Source: Gnetum montanum (taxonomy: Eukaryota; Streptophyta; Gnetopsida; Gnetales; Gnetaceae). Taken from it: 55,623 nt of DNA. Under the pieces are notes generated by a model. The model did not search any database. It was not told where the DNA came from and saw nothing but the letters and a program-made list of their open reading frames with translations. Location: the NCBI GenBank assembly GCA_015680685.1, contig MNCI01003632.1, positions 147,001 through 202,623 on the forward strand. The letters run 5' to 3'. Each line of letters begins with the position of its first letter. Within the stretch, counting starts at the first letter, position 1. This document shows, in pieces, positions 45,731 through 55,623 of the stretch. The position numbers and the translations under genes were made by a program.

Positions 45731-45747
45731 AAAAAAGGGGTATGAAA
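45731..45747 (+). promoter_or_regulatory. Polypurine tract of element B
   Basis: AAAAAAGGGGTATGAAA directly before the LTR start TGTTGATAC. Confidence 0.85.
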
Positions 45748-48700
45748 TGTTGATACATTTAAGCCATCTTATGGAGTGGAATTTGTAAATTAATGTTCAG
45801 GTTTTATTAAAATCCAAATGTTAATGGTGAATGCAAGATAGAATATAAAATAAAAGGCAATAGTTTATTGGATTCTGGTTGCCTTCTTAGTAAAATGAAA
45901 GTATTCACATATTAATGAATAATCAAGGTGTTTATTGTTACCACCGTGGAGCTTGGTTTCAATGTTAATTTATTATTACAAGGTAAAAGTTTTTGAAAGG
46001 AGAAGAACAGTAGCATTATTGATGTTGATTCAAGTGAAACGGCTAAGTGGAAAATGGCAGAGATACTCGTAATTGTTCATCTTGTTTAAAGTTTTGAAAG
46101 ATGAATATCTCTCCTAGAATTTGGAATATGGTGAATTAAGGAGATACTCTAGAACTACTCAATTACAGGGAATGAGTAGTAGTATGAGCAATTTGAAAAA
46201 TTTTGAGTGTTGCTAAATCTTCTAGAATGCCATATTTGCACAAGAAGTTAATTATATGATGTCTACTGTGTAAGTGTTGAAAAGTTAATAGTAGGAGAGT
46301 AGGGCTCAACAAAATTATTTTTAGATTCACAAATATTTGCAAAAACCATGAGAGCATCATCCAAGATTTCAAAATGCACAACAAACAAAAGAAAAAAATA
46401 AGGATATTATCAAAATCCCACTACGAAGAAATATAAAATGGGTATTGGCAAAATGTTGAAACCCTATGTTGCTAAATTGTTTTAAACAAACAATATCAAG
46501 ATTGGAAAAATATGAAACCATAAGGAATCTTTATTGTTCGGAATAATTAATGACATCCATTAGAAATAGCAGGAATAAATAGAAAATATTTAAGCATTGA
46601 CAAAATTTTAAAGCCCAAATTTAGGTGCAGGACACTATGAACTCATAAACTAGTTACAATGCTTAGATAGTGCTTATTTTAAGACTGCGTTAGGATTGGA
46701 AGAAATCACATCCAAATCATACAAAAGAGATAGAACTGAAAAACCCAGACTATAAAAATAGAGAAAATGAATAGATCCTTTTGGTTGGATCAAGTTAGAA
46801 CTCATCCATGATGCCTATGGCTTTGGCTAAGCCATTACAACTTATGACAGTGCAATGACAACAAAAATGACAACAATGGAGTGGTAACAAAGGTGACGGT
46901 GGCATGGCAGCCATGAAGGTGACAATGGTGAGGTGGCCACGAAGGTGACAGCAGTGTAGTTGCAAGCTCCACCAACTGAGGACTGGAAGACATCTGCTCT
47001 TGCTTGGAGGAAATATCATTAGGGTTGAAGTAGGGCACAATAGATGGTAGGTTTCCTCTCAACATGGAAAGATAGAGACATAATGCATGGTTTTGAAGTC
47101 ACAAGAAATGAACAAACATTGTGATGTTTACACGTTTCACAAAAACGTGTTGATGAAAGAAATAACAAAGCAGCAAAGCCTCAAGGATGATATATATATT
47201 GCAAAAGTTGGGTAAGGCTTATTGTCATTAGAAAAAAGAAAAAGAAAGGGTTTATGAATACTTAATAAATCTAGTATTATTTTCAATTCTCGTAGGAAAT
47301 TATGATTAATTATCCTTGATATTTGTAGTCTTTTGTGAGACACTTGCCAACTTTGACATATATTTCTCAAAATTATTGTAACTTCCTATGGTGATCTCCA
47401 TGATATTTATCACAAAGGAAATACTTGGTAACCATAGTTTAAATTTATAATAACTTCCTATGGAAGTTATAACTTCTAAGGTAGTCATAAGTTAATATCC
47501 CTAGATTTTTGTAATATCCTTAACTTTTCATGATTATTGTAACTACCCAAGGCCACTATAAAAAGGCTTCAAGGGTAGAATTAAAAGGGGGGCGGGAGGG
47601 GGAGGGGTTGGCAGGCATGGCGGGGGCGGGCGGGAAGGTGAAGCAACTTTGAAGAAGACAATTGAAGATTAATTGTAAGATGGCTTGCTAAGACATCAAT
47701 TTAGCTGCTTTGTTTCAATTTTGTGAGTTCTTTTTTTTTTCATTTTATTTTAGTTGCTTAGCTAGTGGTTTAGATAGTATAGTAACAAGCATTTAATTTT
47801 GAGATTTTTGCTAGGTTGCTTTTATTGCTCTGTTTTGTGCAATATTAGACTTCTATTAAGATTTTCCATAGAAGAGCTTTTGTTGTTGAAAAGCCTCAAG
47901 AGCAATTTAACAGAGATGTCTTAACGAAATTTCCTATTTTGAGTGTAGAAAATCTAGGAAAATATTTGGTATTTTAAGATAATTGAAGTAGCTTCATTGT
48001 AAAGTGCATTGCCTTGATATTTCAATCAAGAAATTATCAAATATTTTTGAAAGCTCTATTGAATGCAATCTTTGACAACTTTGAACTAGCCAAAATAGAG
48101 ACTCATACTTTGTCATTTACACAACAATTTTTGCTAGTATAATAGGAGTGACTTTTTGAAATTGCTTGTTGAGCTTTGAAAGTTTGAACAATTTGTAGTT
48201 ATTGAATTAGGAATAACCTTATTGCAAAGTGTTTCCTTGTGTTAATTTATTTTGCTTAAATATTTGAGATTTCACACAACTTTGCATTTCTTTCTTTCTT
48301 TTTCTAAGTCCATTGAATCTTGCTCTATTTCTAGTTTTCTTGTGGAACTTCCTCTCTGGGGGAAATTAGGAGTAGATTGGTAGAATTGTGCCCAAATATT
48401 TTTGCAAAATTTTATTTGTTACAACTAGCTTACTATAAGGACTATATAAACTAAGTGATTGAACAAAATAGGAATCTTCAACAACTCATAGTATTTGACA
48501 AAGTTAGTCGAATCTCTTTTATGATAGCCAATTATAGTTTTATACATAATCTAACCATTTCAACATTTGCAACAATAAATGCATACTCATGTCTAGTATG
48601 TTTCATAACTACTGAGTTTATTTTGAGGTATCTGGACCTTAGTGTTGCCAGAGACCAACAAGCATCTAAATCTTGTTTGAAGAACACCTTTGATCCCATG

Positions 48701-48766
48701 ATCCCATGGTCATGAGGTCATGAGGCCACCCCATGTTGGTGGTCCTGTCCCAAACGGTTGCTAATA
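45748..48766 (+). repeat. 3' LTR of element B (3019 bp)
   Basis: Matches 35984-38867. A TATA-like word, CACTATAAAAAGG, is at about 47555-47567. A G-rich tract follows at 47587-47640, absent from the 5' LTR. The open frames at 46163-47488 and 48455-48715 recur only as LTR sequence. Confidence 0.9.
47587..47640 (+). repeat. G-rich, quadruplex-prone tract in LTR of B
   Basis: Runs of G (GGGGGGCGGGAGGGGGAGGG, then GGCGGGGGCGGGCGGG) 20-80 bases after the LTR TATA box, in an otherwise AT-rich region. In element A the equivalent stretch is merely A/G-rich (minus, about 28645-28615). Confidence 0.8.
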
Positions 48767-48771
48767 AAGAG
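48767..48771. repeat. Target-site duplication AAGAG, right copy
   Basis: Pairs with 35979-35983. Confidence 0.88.
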
Positions 48772-49131
48772 GTGATCTTCTTATCCTTATAGTTTTTACT
48801 CCACTACTTTTCCCATACTCAAAATCCTTCTTCTATTATTCTTTTGATGAGTAATCAATCTTATAATCAAGAATTTCTTTGGAACCTTTAAAATCTTCCA
48901 AACTATTAGTCTATTTGATCATTAACCCAAAATAGTATTTAATTTTCAAGACCTCCTAGCAACAAAAAGAACTGTTGGTGTGCTAGGATTGTCAATCTCT
49001 TTGAATGTAATGAACTTAGGTAATAAATGTTTTTGCCCTTCTTCTAGCACCAAAAGAACTGTTGGTGCATTAGGACTATCAAGCTTATGAACTCAGATGA
49101 TAGATTGTCCTCCTTTTGGCATGAAAAGAAC
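48772..49131 (-). mobile_element. Element A, gag start and leader
   Basis: On the minus strand: 5' LTR end, then three AGTTCTTT units, two in hairpins (TAGCACCAA/TTGGTGCA at 49045-49069; CCTAGCA/TGCTAGG at 48955-48987), then the gag ATG at 48922. Gag continues at 35978 across element B. Confidence 0.7.
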
Positions 49132-49370
49132 TATTAGTAACCATTTGGAATTGCTAACATTTGGGGGCCTCTAGTCTTGTGACCTTTGAGGTCACGGGAA
49201 ATGAAGGTGTTCTTCAAACAAGGTTTAGGTGCTTGCTAGTCTTTGGTAACACCAAGGCCTAGATACCTCCAAATAGACACAATGGTTTTGAAATGGATTA
49301 GTTGTGAGTATGTGTTTATTGTTGTAAATGTTGAAATGGTTGGGTTGTGCATGAAATTGTAATTGGCTAT
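49132..49370 (-). repeat. 5' LTR of element A, partial
   Basis: Reverse complement of the LTR end of B and of 26609 onward in A's 3' LTR. Cut at 49370 by element C; the rest would lie right of the window. Confidence 0.85.
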
Positions 49371-50371
49371 TGAAGAGCGGCAAAGGTACCCCTTATGCCC
49401 AACCATATGAATCACTTTAACGCATGATTTGGTTGAATTTTTTGGATGGGCCTAGTTGTGGAATTTAAATAATTATGCCTTGATCATAGTTCATTGTCTT
49501 CCCACTTAGACTAATGGTAGCTTTGTCACATATGGTTTACTCCAAAGTGAGGCATATGATTCTTGATGTTGTTTTAGCCTTAGGCTACTCCTAATGACCA
49601 TAAAGAAATCAATTATTTAACTAACCAGCAACAAAAAGTAAAGTCTAAACTAGCCTACAAGCTATGAGTGTCCATGCCCTGCTTGCTATACATGTTCTAA
49701 ACCCACATGTCCACTATTGGGATTACCAAGTGCTATGTTACTAGGTGAACCAAGCAATAACACTACTGAGATTACCAAGTGAATACATGCTTACACTTGA
49801 AACTAGTTGCACTCATTTCACCTATTCATTAACATGCATGGAAACGTAAATATTAGCTAAGTACATGAAATGTAAATATTAGCTAAGTACATGAAACGTA
49901 AATTGTATGGAAAGTAAATTTAATTTAAGTCAAAGTGTTGCAATGAATAAGAATCAATCTCGATCTTATTGCCATTCATGGAATGTGTCTAGGTACATTG
50001 CCACTCAAATAAGATGTCATACAACTAACTTAGATCCACACTGCAGACACTCACTGACTGTTCTTTAAGACTACTATTATAAAACTTCAAGAGTTTAGCT
50101 ACTATATTAACCAAAGAATGCCAATACATGGTGGGAGGACACATATTTATAGGAAAAAATAAATACTACATTGATGGGATTGCTTTAATGCGTCATTTGA
50201 CGTGTCAATGGGGCTCAGTCAACAAGGCCTAGTTGATGGGGCCTAGTTGATGCTACTACTTCAAAGTGGTTGTGTCGAAGCAGCTGCGTTAAGGTGGTTG
50301 CTTTGAAGTGGTTTCCTTGAAGTGACTCCATCAAAGAGGCTATGTTGACACAACTAATTGATGCTTCAACA
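49371..50371 (-). repeat. 3' LTR of element C (1001 bp)
   Basis: TGAAGAGCGGCAAAGGTACC starts at 49371; GATGCTTCAACA ends at 50371. It aligns with 55123-55489. U3 (50180-50350) holds GCGTTAAGGTGG/GTGTCGAAGCAG-like units rather than GATATC dyads. The TATA box on the minus strand is TTCCTATAAATATG (about 50153-50140). Confidence 0.88.
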
Positions 50372-53300
50372 TACCCTCACAACTGAATAAAAACTCATCC
50401 TTGAGTTAATAGGATAGTATCGAGCTTTCTTTAGAAAAAATTGAGAATGATGGGATTATTAACTTATGCCAACTACTAACTGAATCTGAGTGTTGCATGA
50501 AAAAAATTTATTCAAGTGGATGCATTAAAAAATGAAAAAATGATAAAAATATTGGATAGAGATTGAAGATTACAAAATTTGCAAAGGTCTTCAAAAATTC
50601 TTTGAAGATGATTCTTCTTATTACCACTAGTAGTGACAGACTTCCAACCTTGTTTGTTATGTCAATGCTTCTCTGGTTATGTGGAACATTCTTGAAGGTT
50701 GGACTAAAATTTCTTCTCATCATCTCATGAATCTAGCAAACATGTGATGTGTGAGCTGCTATCTTGAATGTGCTATGATTTGTCCATGGGCATATCCTTT
50801 GTTGTCCCCCTCTTAGCTTCATTTTCATGTTTGGCAAAAGACCTTCTTTCTTAGGCATTTCTTTTAGCATCACCTATCATCACCAAAGGACCAACATTAG
50901 TTTTGGGAAATTTTCCTTAATAATTAACCCTTTTTGGATCCCTTAGTTTTCATTTAAGCACAAGTTGATGACAACATACTATGCCCAAGGCTATGAGGTA
51001 ACTAAAATCATCAAGCTGTTCACATTATTTTGATCAATTACTATTAATTACCATGATGTTTGAAAATAGGATGTTAAAGCGAACATCCCTAGCTCCCATG
51101 ACTAATAAGTGTAACTCTGTAAGCACACAAGTTTTCAAACAATTGAAACCAAAGGTATTATTCAAAAGATGGTCAAGAAATATTAAGCTTGAAGGATATT
51201 TTAATAGAAAAGTAGGAAAAAGTAAAAAAGTAATTGAAAGTGATGAGAAGTAGTCCCAATATTATGCATAAATTTAGAAAAACTATCATTGATATTTTGC
51301 AAGATGTGAAAGTTAGTTCATAGCCATGATCAACAAAAGTTATGCAAGTGGGTCCCTCCCAAAGCAGGCTTCTACCATAATTCCCTTGCATAACCACTTC
51401 TATAGATGTCCATGGATACCTGAGAAGTTAAATGTACCATGCATTTATTTCAAACAACACACAACTACCTCGGTTGGGATGTTGCACTATACTACACAAA
51501 ACCAAAAGGCTCATAATCACATGTAACAGTGAGGTGAATAATGGGATGAGAAGGAATTGCAGAGATTGGGATGTAAGGTACTTGCCCATGTTCATAATAG
51601 GTTCTTGTGAAAAATGTGATTAAAATGATTATCATACCTATCTGTCCAAGTTCAAACCAAGTTCATACCATGAACTGTGACCTCACATTAATGTGTTCCT
51701 TCCTACCGACCACCATGAGTTCACAACCACCTCAAAGAACAATCATCACTCTAAAGAAAGAAGAAAAGAAAAGAAGGAAGAAAGGGCCTTAGTTAGAGGG
51801 GTGTCTTCAGGCATGGGTAACATGTCTTTCTAGCCCCATAACCAGTGCTTATAACCCATTATTGTGTCTAAGGAGTGTGCGTTGAATTCCCATCTTATTT
51901 TTTTTTCTTCCTTTTTTTTTTGTTTTTTTATTTGGATGGAAACTACACCATGCAAAGACTTTTAGCTTCCTGTTATTGGTTGATGGAGGAGTGATGATAC
52001 ATTCTAAGAGGAGTATACACCACATGAAGGAAGTCAAGAAGAAAATCCAACAAGTCCCCTTGAGGTCACACCCTTACAATTCCCACTTGGTCATTCCCCC
52101 ATTCTTCAAGGTACAATGATCGTTGGTTAATTTTACTTTCATGAAAGAAGAACCAAATTTTTTTCATGAAAAATACCTTTTATTTAAAGAACTTGAGGGA
52201 TGGATGAGGTGGTGTCATTGCTTTACATAATTACTTACCTAATCATGTTAATAGCATAGAACAAAAACCCAACACATAGCATTGACTTTTGCATCATGAC
52301 TTGGCAATATTATTAACGGAAATAGAAAAGACATTCATAAATATCAAGAAAATGACTTAGGAAAAGAGAAGATAATAAAGAAAAGAAAAAAAAATATTAA
52401 GAAATGGAAAACATATGAAGAATCAAAATTTTTTGGAAGAAATAGGAAAATGATAAAAAATTGTAAAACAAAAAAGAGTGAAAAATACTTATTAGTTTTT
52501 GAACTAGGATGGACCTCTCCCCCATGACTAATCTTATGGCTGCACATTTGGGAGATGGAATGCACAATCCCCTAGTCATACACCACTAGTTTCTCATCTA
52601 TCACCATTACTAATTTAATTAATTGTGTGGTAGCACATCTAACATTGGTGATAGTCTCGTTTGGATCAGTTAGAGATGTATCTTCATTTGGACTTTAAGG
52701 TATTTCTATTTTGGGGGATATAGATGTGTTTGCTTCTTCTTCTTAATTTTCTATGTTAATTCCCAGGTCTTCGTGTTTAATAATCTCTTTTGGTGTATAA
52801 TCAAAGTGTGAGACATATGCATCTAAGTCTTTTGTTTGGTCCATTTTCTTAAATCTAGAATTAATAAGTGGATCAGTTGCCTCCATGCATCTCTAAAATA
52901 ATTTTATATTCTTATTTTCAAGCAATGTGGTGTCTTCTAGTTTAGTGGCTACTATGTAGATTAGTTTTTTCTCACATTCTTGTTCCTAAACTTTGTTGTG
53001 GGATGTGTTAATATTTTGAATTTCTGGCCCAAAAGTGCATCCTTTACTATTAGTAGTGATGCATGGATTCTTCTATCTCTTCATAGTGATAGGTTCATTG
53101 TTTCTGTTAAGTATTGGAGCAATGATGGATGTTGGCCTTTACGTTTGGTTGGAGGACATTGGTTGTGAAACAAAGGGTGTTGCACTTGATTGGCATTGTG
53201 CTAGTTTGGATGAGTTAGTAGGTCCACGAGTGTTATGCTTATGCATGGGAACTATCCTAAAGAAAGTACATTTTCGAGATTGTAGTGGAGATCTGCTGGC

Positions 53301-53530
53301 ATTATCATTTCTATGTATGTTTGCAGCACAAGTGGAATTCTCTCATTGATGTCGTGGTGTTGAACCTTCTTGTGTTATTGGTGGTAACATATGGTGGAGG
53401 TGAGTATGAGAATATTAGGGATATGATGGAGGGTGAGAGGTGTGAGGTGGTGATCTCATATAAGATGTTACAAGTTCATGATATTTGGGAGAGTAGTAGT
53501 AGTAGTGATTCGAGGTAGAGGAAGTGGAAC
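50372..53530. other. Non-coding 3' interior of element C
   Basis: No pol or coiled-coil ORF. Next to the LTR the minus strand reads GTTGTGAGGGTA (polypurine position, 50383-50372). Polypurine-like words occur at 51092-51102 and 52516-52529; conserved blocks at about 51350-51370 (AAGCCTGCTTTGGGAGGGAC, minus) and 52055-52073 (GGGTGTGACCTCAAGGGGAC, minus). Short open frames on either strand are unsupported. Confidence 0.55.
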
Positions 53531-55016
53531 TAGTTAGTGAAACAGGTTGTTGAACATAATATCCATATGGGTATGGCTGGTAGTAAGGGTTGTATTGGTT
53601 TGATGATGGCCTCCCCCATGACCATGGGTTTTGCCATTATGTTGGATGATAGTGTTGAGGCTGGTAAGAAGTCCCACTAGGATGGTACAGCTGGTTGTAG
53701 GATTGTTTATAATTACCTTGAAAGAAAGGTAATTTCCTAGGCATTTTCTTTTGTACAAACTTGGGATTCAATGCAAAAGCACAATGCTCATGTAGATGTA
53801 ACATGATTGGGTAATATCCATTCAAATGGTCATATATGTAGATGTCACATCCATCATCTCCTTTAGTGGTTGAGTCTATAGCCTCTTCTTTTACAGCCAT
53901 TTCCTATTTCTACCAATCAGTGTTCTTACCTGTCTCTTGATCCCTTTTCCTCCTTTTGTTGTGGTGACTTGATTTATTTTGCATTACTCTCTCCTCTATG
54001 ATTTCTATGAAAGTTGTAACTTTCTCATCTATCCATTTCAACATCTTATCTATCTTTGCTTCAAGCTCATCAATAGAATTTTGTATGGCAAGGTTTATTG
54101 TAAAATTACCTCATTAAGAGCTGCCTCTTTTTCCTCATCATAGATATGGACCCTCTTCTTTTTAAGAATTGGGTCCTAGTGATATTTCTTAACATTCTCT
54201 TGTTTACATAGATCTCCTTCTTCTTTTTCCATGTGCTTGATTAGCTTTTGGATCTGATGGGTTCCTAGTTTATATAATTGACCTTAAGCATAAATTGCAA
54301 GGGTCTCTCTTGTTTCACTATGAAGCTCATCTATGATGTGGAAAAGCTACTCTTCTTGAGAGAAACCATGGCTTGGACATTTACTCAGTAGATAATAGTA
54401 TGTATCTAGGGGCATATCCAAGGGTTCATGTTGTTCTTGTTTCCATCCTTGGATTCATTTCCTTAGGTTGAATACCCTTGCATAGGTTTGGTATGTCTCA
54501 TTGAAAAGTTATATCATTGTGAACCATTGATGGATTGAATTTGGTTTCAATGATCTATACCACACTCCAGCTTTGTATATTAGTGTCCTAGAAAAGAGCT
54601 TAAGCTTTTTCCATCCATTTTCAATGTTTTGTAAGATGCAGGCATCATGGAAGGCTTGCAAATGATGTTCTAGATCAGAATCATAACCTCCCTCAAATTT
54701 AGGGATGTTATTCATATCAAGCCTTTTAGTGTGACTTTCCTTATAATGCCTGTGGGGTATTTTAACTACCTCTATGATCTATGTCATGCTCTTAGTGGTC
54801 AATAAGGGTTCATCGTCATTAGACATATCATGGTGAAAATTTCTATTTCTATTTGTTTGATTGTGATGATTTTGTGCATGCTCATTTTGATATCTTTGAT
54901 TTTGCCCTTGGTTTCAATTTCTATTATTATTTCAACCCCATAGTGGAGCTCTATCTNATTCATATGATGCGTTATTGCTTCCTTGTGAAAGAGAAATTAT
55001 TGGTAGTTAATGACAT
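53531..55016 (-). pseudogene. gag: gag of element C, decayed
   Basis: The start is ATG 55016 (MSLTTNNFSFTRKQ), right after the leader. The gag core reads MNNIPKFEGGYDSDLEHHLQ, AFHDACILQNIENGWKKLKL and GVWYRSLKPNSIHQW (54715-54509), and continues with LFNETYQTYARVFNLRK in the next stretch. The later block CDIYIYDHLNGYYPIMLHLH (about 53850-53790) matches outer and nested. Compared with outer, about 320 bp is missing near 54957, where an N lies. Multiple stops. Confidence 0.85.
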
Positions 55017-55097
55017 GTGTGATTTAATATTTTCTAAAAGATAAATCATTAATGCATTTACAAAGATTGTGTATGATATAACTAATTTAGATAACTA

Positions 55098-55122
55098 GCA
55101 CCATCCCTAGCATTGGTGCCAA
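55098..55122 (-). promoter_or_regulatory. Primer-binding site of element C
   Basis: The minus strand reads TTGGCACCAATGCTAGGGAT next to the LTR. The next 25 bases (GGTGCTAGTTATCTA...) match the leader of outer at 7261 on. Confidence 0.75.
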
Positions 55123-55489
55123 TGATAAGAGGTGAGGGTACCCCCTACGTCCAACCATACGAATCACAAGCATTCATGCACAATCCAGTTAAATTTCGTG
55201 GATGGATGACTAGTTGTGGTATCTAGATTGTAATGCCTTGATTTCATTTTGTAGTCTTCCCACTTGGACTAGTGGTAGCTTTGTCATGTATGGTTTAGTC
55301 CAAAGTGAGGTATATGATTCTTGATGTTGTTTTGATAAGGACAATAAAGAAATCAATTATTTAACAAATTAGTAACAATAAGCAAAGTCTAAACTAGCTT
55401 ATAGGCAATGAGTGTTTGTGCCCAGCTTTTCATACATGTTCTAAACCGACATATCCACTACTAGGATTACCAAGCACTATGTTATTGGG
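55123..55489 (-). repeat. 5' LTR of element C, partial
   Basis: TGATAAGAGGTGAGGGTACC starts at 55123; matches 49371-49740, stopping where element D begins. Confidence 0.88.
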
Positions 55490-55623
55490 TGATGAGTGGC
55501 GAGGTACCCCTACACTCAACCATACGAAACGAGCGTCGCATGTGCGATCCAGTCGAACTCCGCAGATGGACTAGTTGTGGCACCTAGATAGTTAGCCTTA
55601 GGTCGCAGTTCGCTGTCTTCCCA
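55490..55623. repeat. Start of element D (LTR, partial)
   Basis: TGATGAGTGGCGAGGTACCC begins at 55490 inside C's LTR, preceded by TTGGG. 134 bases to the window edge match the Asp-family LTR start. CpG sites are far more frequent here (e.g. ACGAAACGAGCGTCGCATGT) than in sister copies, so it is probably the youngest insertion. Confidence 0.8.

Larger units (their letters stand above)
35984..48766 (+). mobile_element. Element B, full-length Ty3/gypsy LTR retrotransposon
   Basis: 12,783 bp with LTRs of 2884 and 3019 bp, leader, gag, protease, RNase H, reverse transcriptase, RNase H, integrase, accessory ORF and polypurine tract, inserted into gag of element A in the opposite orientation. The LTRs begin TG and appear to end TA rather than CA. 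The integrase end (NYYPDGNGLAESTNKKL) and RT resemble the Ty3/gypsy group with dual RNase H; I do not assign a clade firmly. Confidence 0.9.
26609..49370 (-). mobile_element. Element A, Ty3/gypsy LTR retrotransposon (split)
   Basis: 3' LTR 26609-29366; interior 29367-35983, interrupted by element B, resuming 48772-49131; 5' LTR from 49132, cut at 49370 by element C. Minus-strand order: leader, gag, protease, RNase H, reverse transcriptase, RNase H, integrase, 3' ORF. It matches element B throughout the interior. All frames carry stops and shifts. Confidence 0.85.
49371..55623 (-). mobile_element. Element C, GAG-only LTR retrotransposon (right end outside window)
   Basis: 3' LTR 49371-50371, interior 50372-55122, 5' LTR from 55123, itself cut at 55490. 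The interior holds gag only; about 3 kb between gag and the LTR has no pol. GCTAT (49366-49370) is the left flank; the right copy is not in the window. Confidence 0.85.

Noticed and set aside
53035-53518. Plus-strand frames of 77-104 codons
   Set aside because: They lie opposite the decayed gag/post-gag region of element C and have no homology I recognise.

Overview
This is a window of nuclear DNA from a land plant, most likely a seed plant with a large, repeat-rich genome. I cannot name the species from the sequence. I see no intact host gene, tRNA, rRNA or prokaryotic feature. Almost everything is LTR retrotransposon, nested several layers deep, inserted into an older AT-rich stretch that holds decayed host-gene copies. 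C-to-T and G-to-A differences between copies suggest long methylation-driven decay.

Layout. 1-966: the 5' end of a minus-strand element (E): leader, primer-binding site and 820-bp LTR. 967-6365 and 22280-26608: old background with (i) a LOG-type cytokinin-activating enzyme pseudogene with its introns (1448-2411), (ii) an unrecognised decayed gene on the minus strand (2694-3470), (iii) a type-B response-regulator pseudogene (4385-5725, continuing at 22364-23149) cut by a 16.6-kb insertion, and (iv) a replication protein A large-subunit (RPA1-like) pseudogene on the minus strand (about 24446-26580).

6366-22279: a plus-strand LTR element ('outer') with gag and a second, coiled-coil ORF but no visible pol. 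A minus-strand gag-protease element ('nested', 15299-21974, perfect CTCAT duplication) sits inside its 3' LTR. 26609 to the right edge: a Ty3/gypsy element on the minus strand ('A'). Its 3' LTR carries a solo LTR (27432-28302, ATTAT duplication). Its gag is split by a second full-length member in the opposite orientation ('B', 35984-48766, AAGAG duplication). Its 5' LTR is cut by a gag-only element ('C', from 49371), whose own 5' LTR is cut by a further LTR ('D', from 55490).

How the parts relate. Outer, nested, E and C share tRNA-Asp-like primer-binding sites, 0.8-1.0-kb LTRs with related ends and, where the interior is visible, a related gag. None shows reverse transcriptase or integrase, so they look like a non-autonomous GAG-bearing family that needs enzymes in trans. 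A and B are pol-bearing Ty3/gypsy elements. Both have an extra RNase H placed before the reverse transcriptase and an extra 3' ORF behind its own TATA box. All reading frames are damaged. Coordinates of decayed domains are approximate; LTR ends and target-site duplications were read directly.
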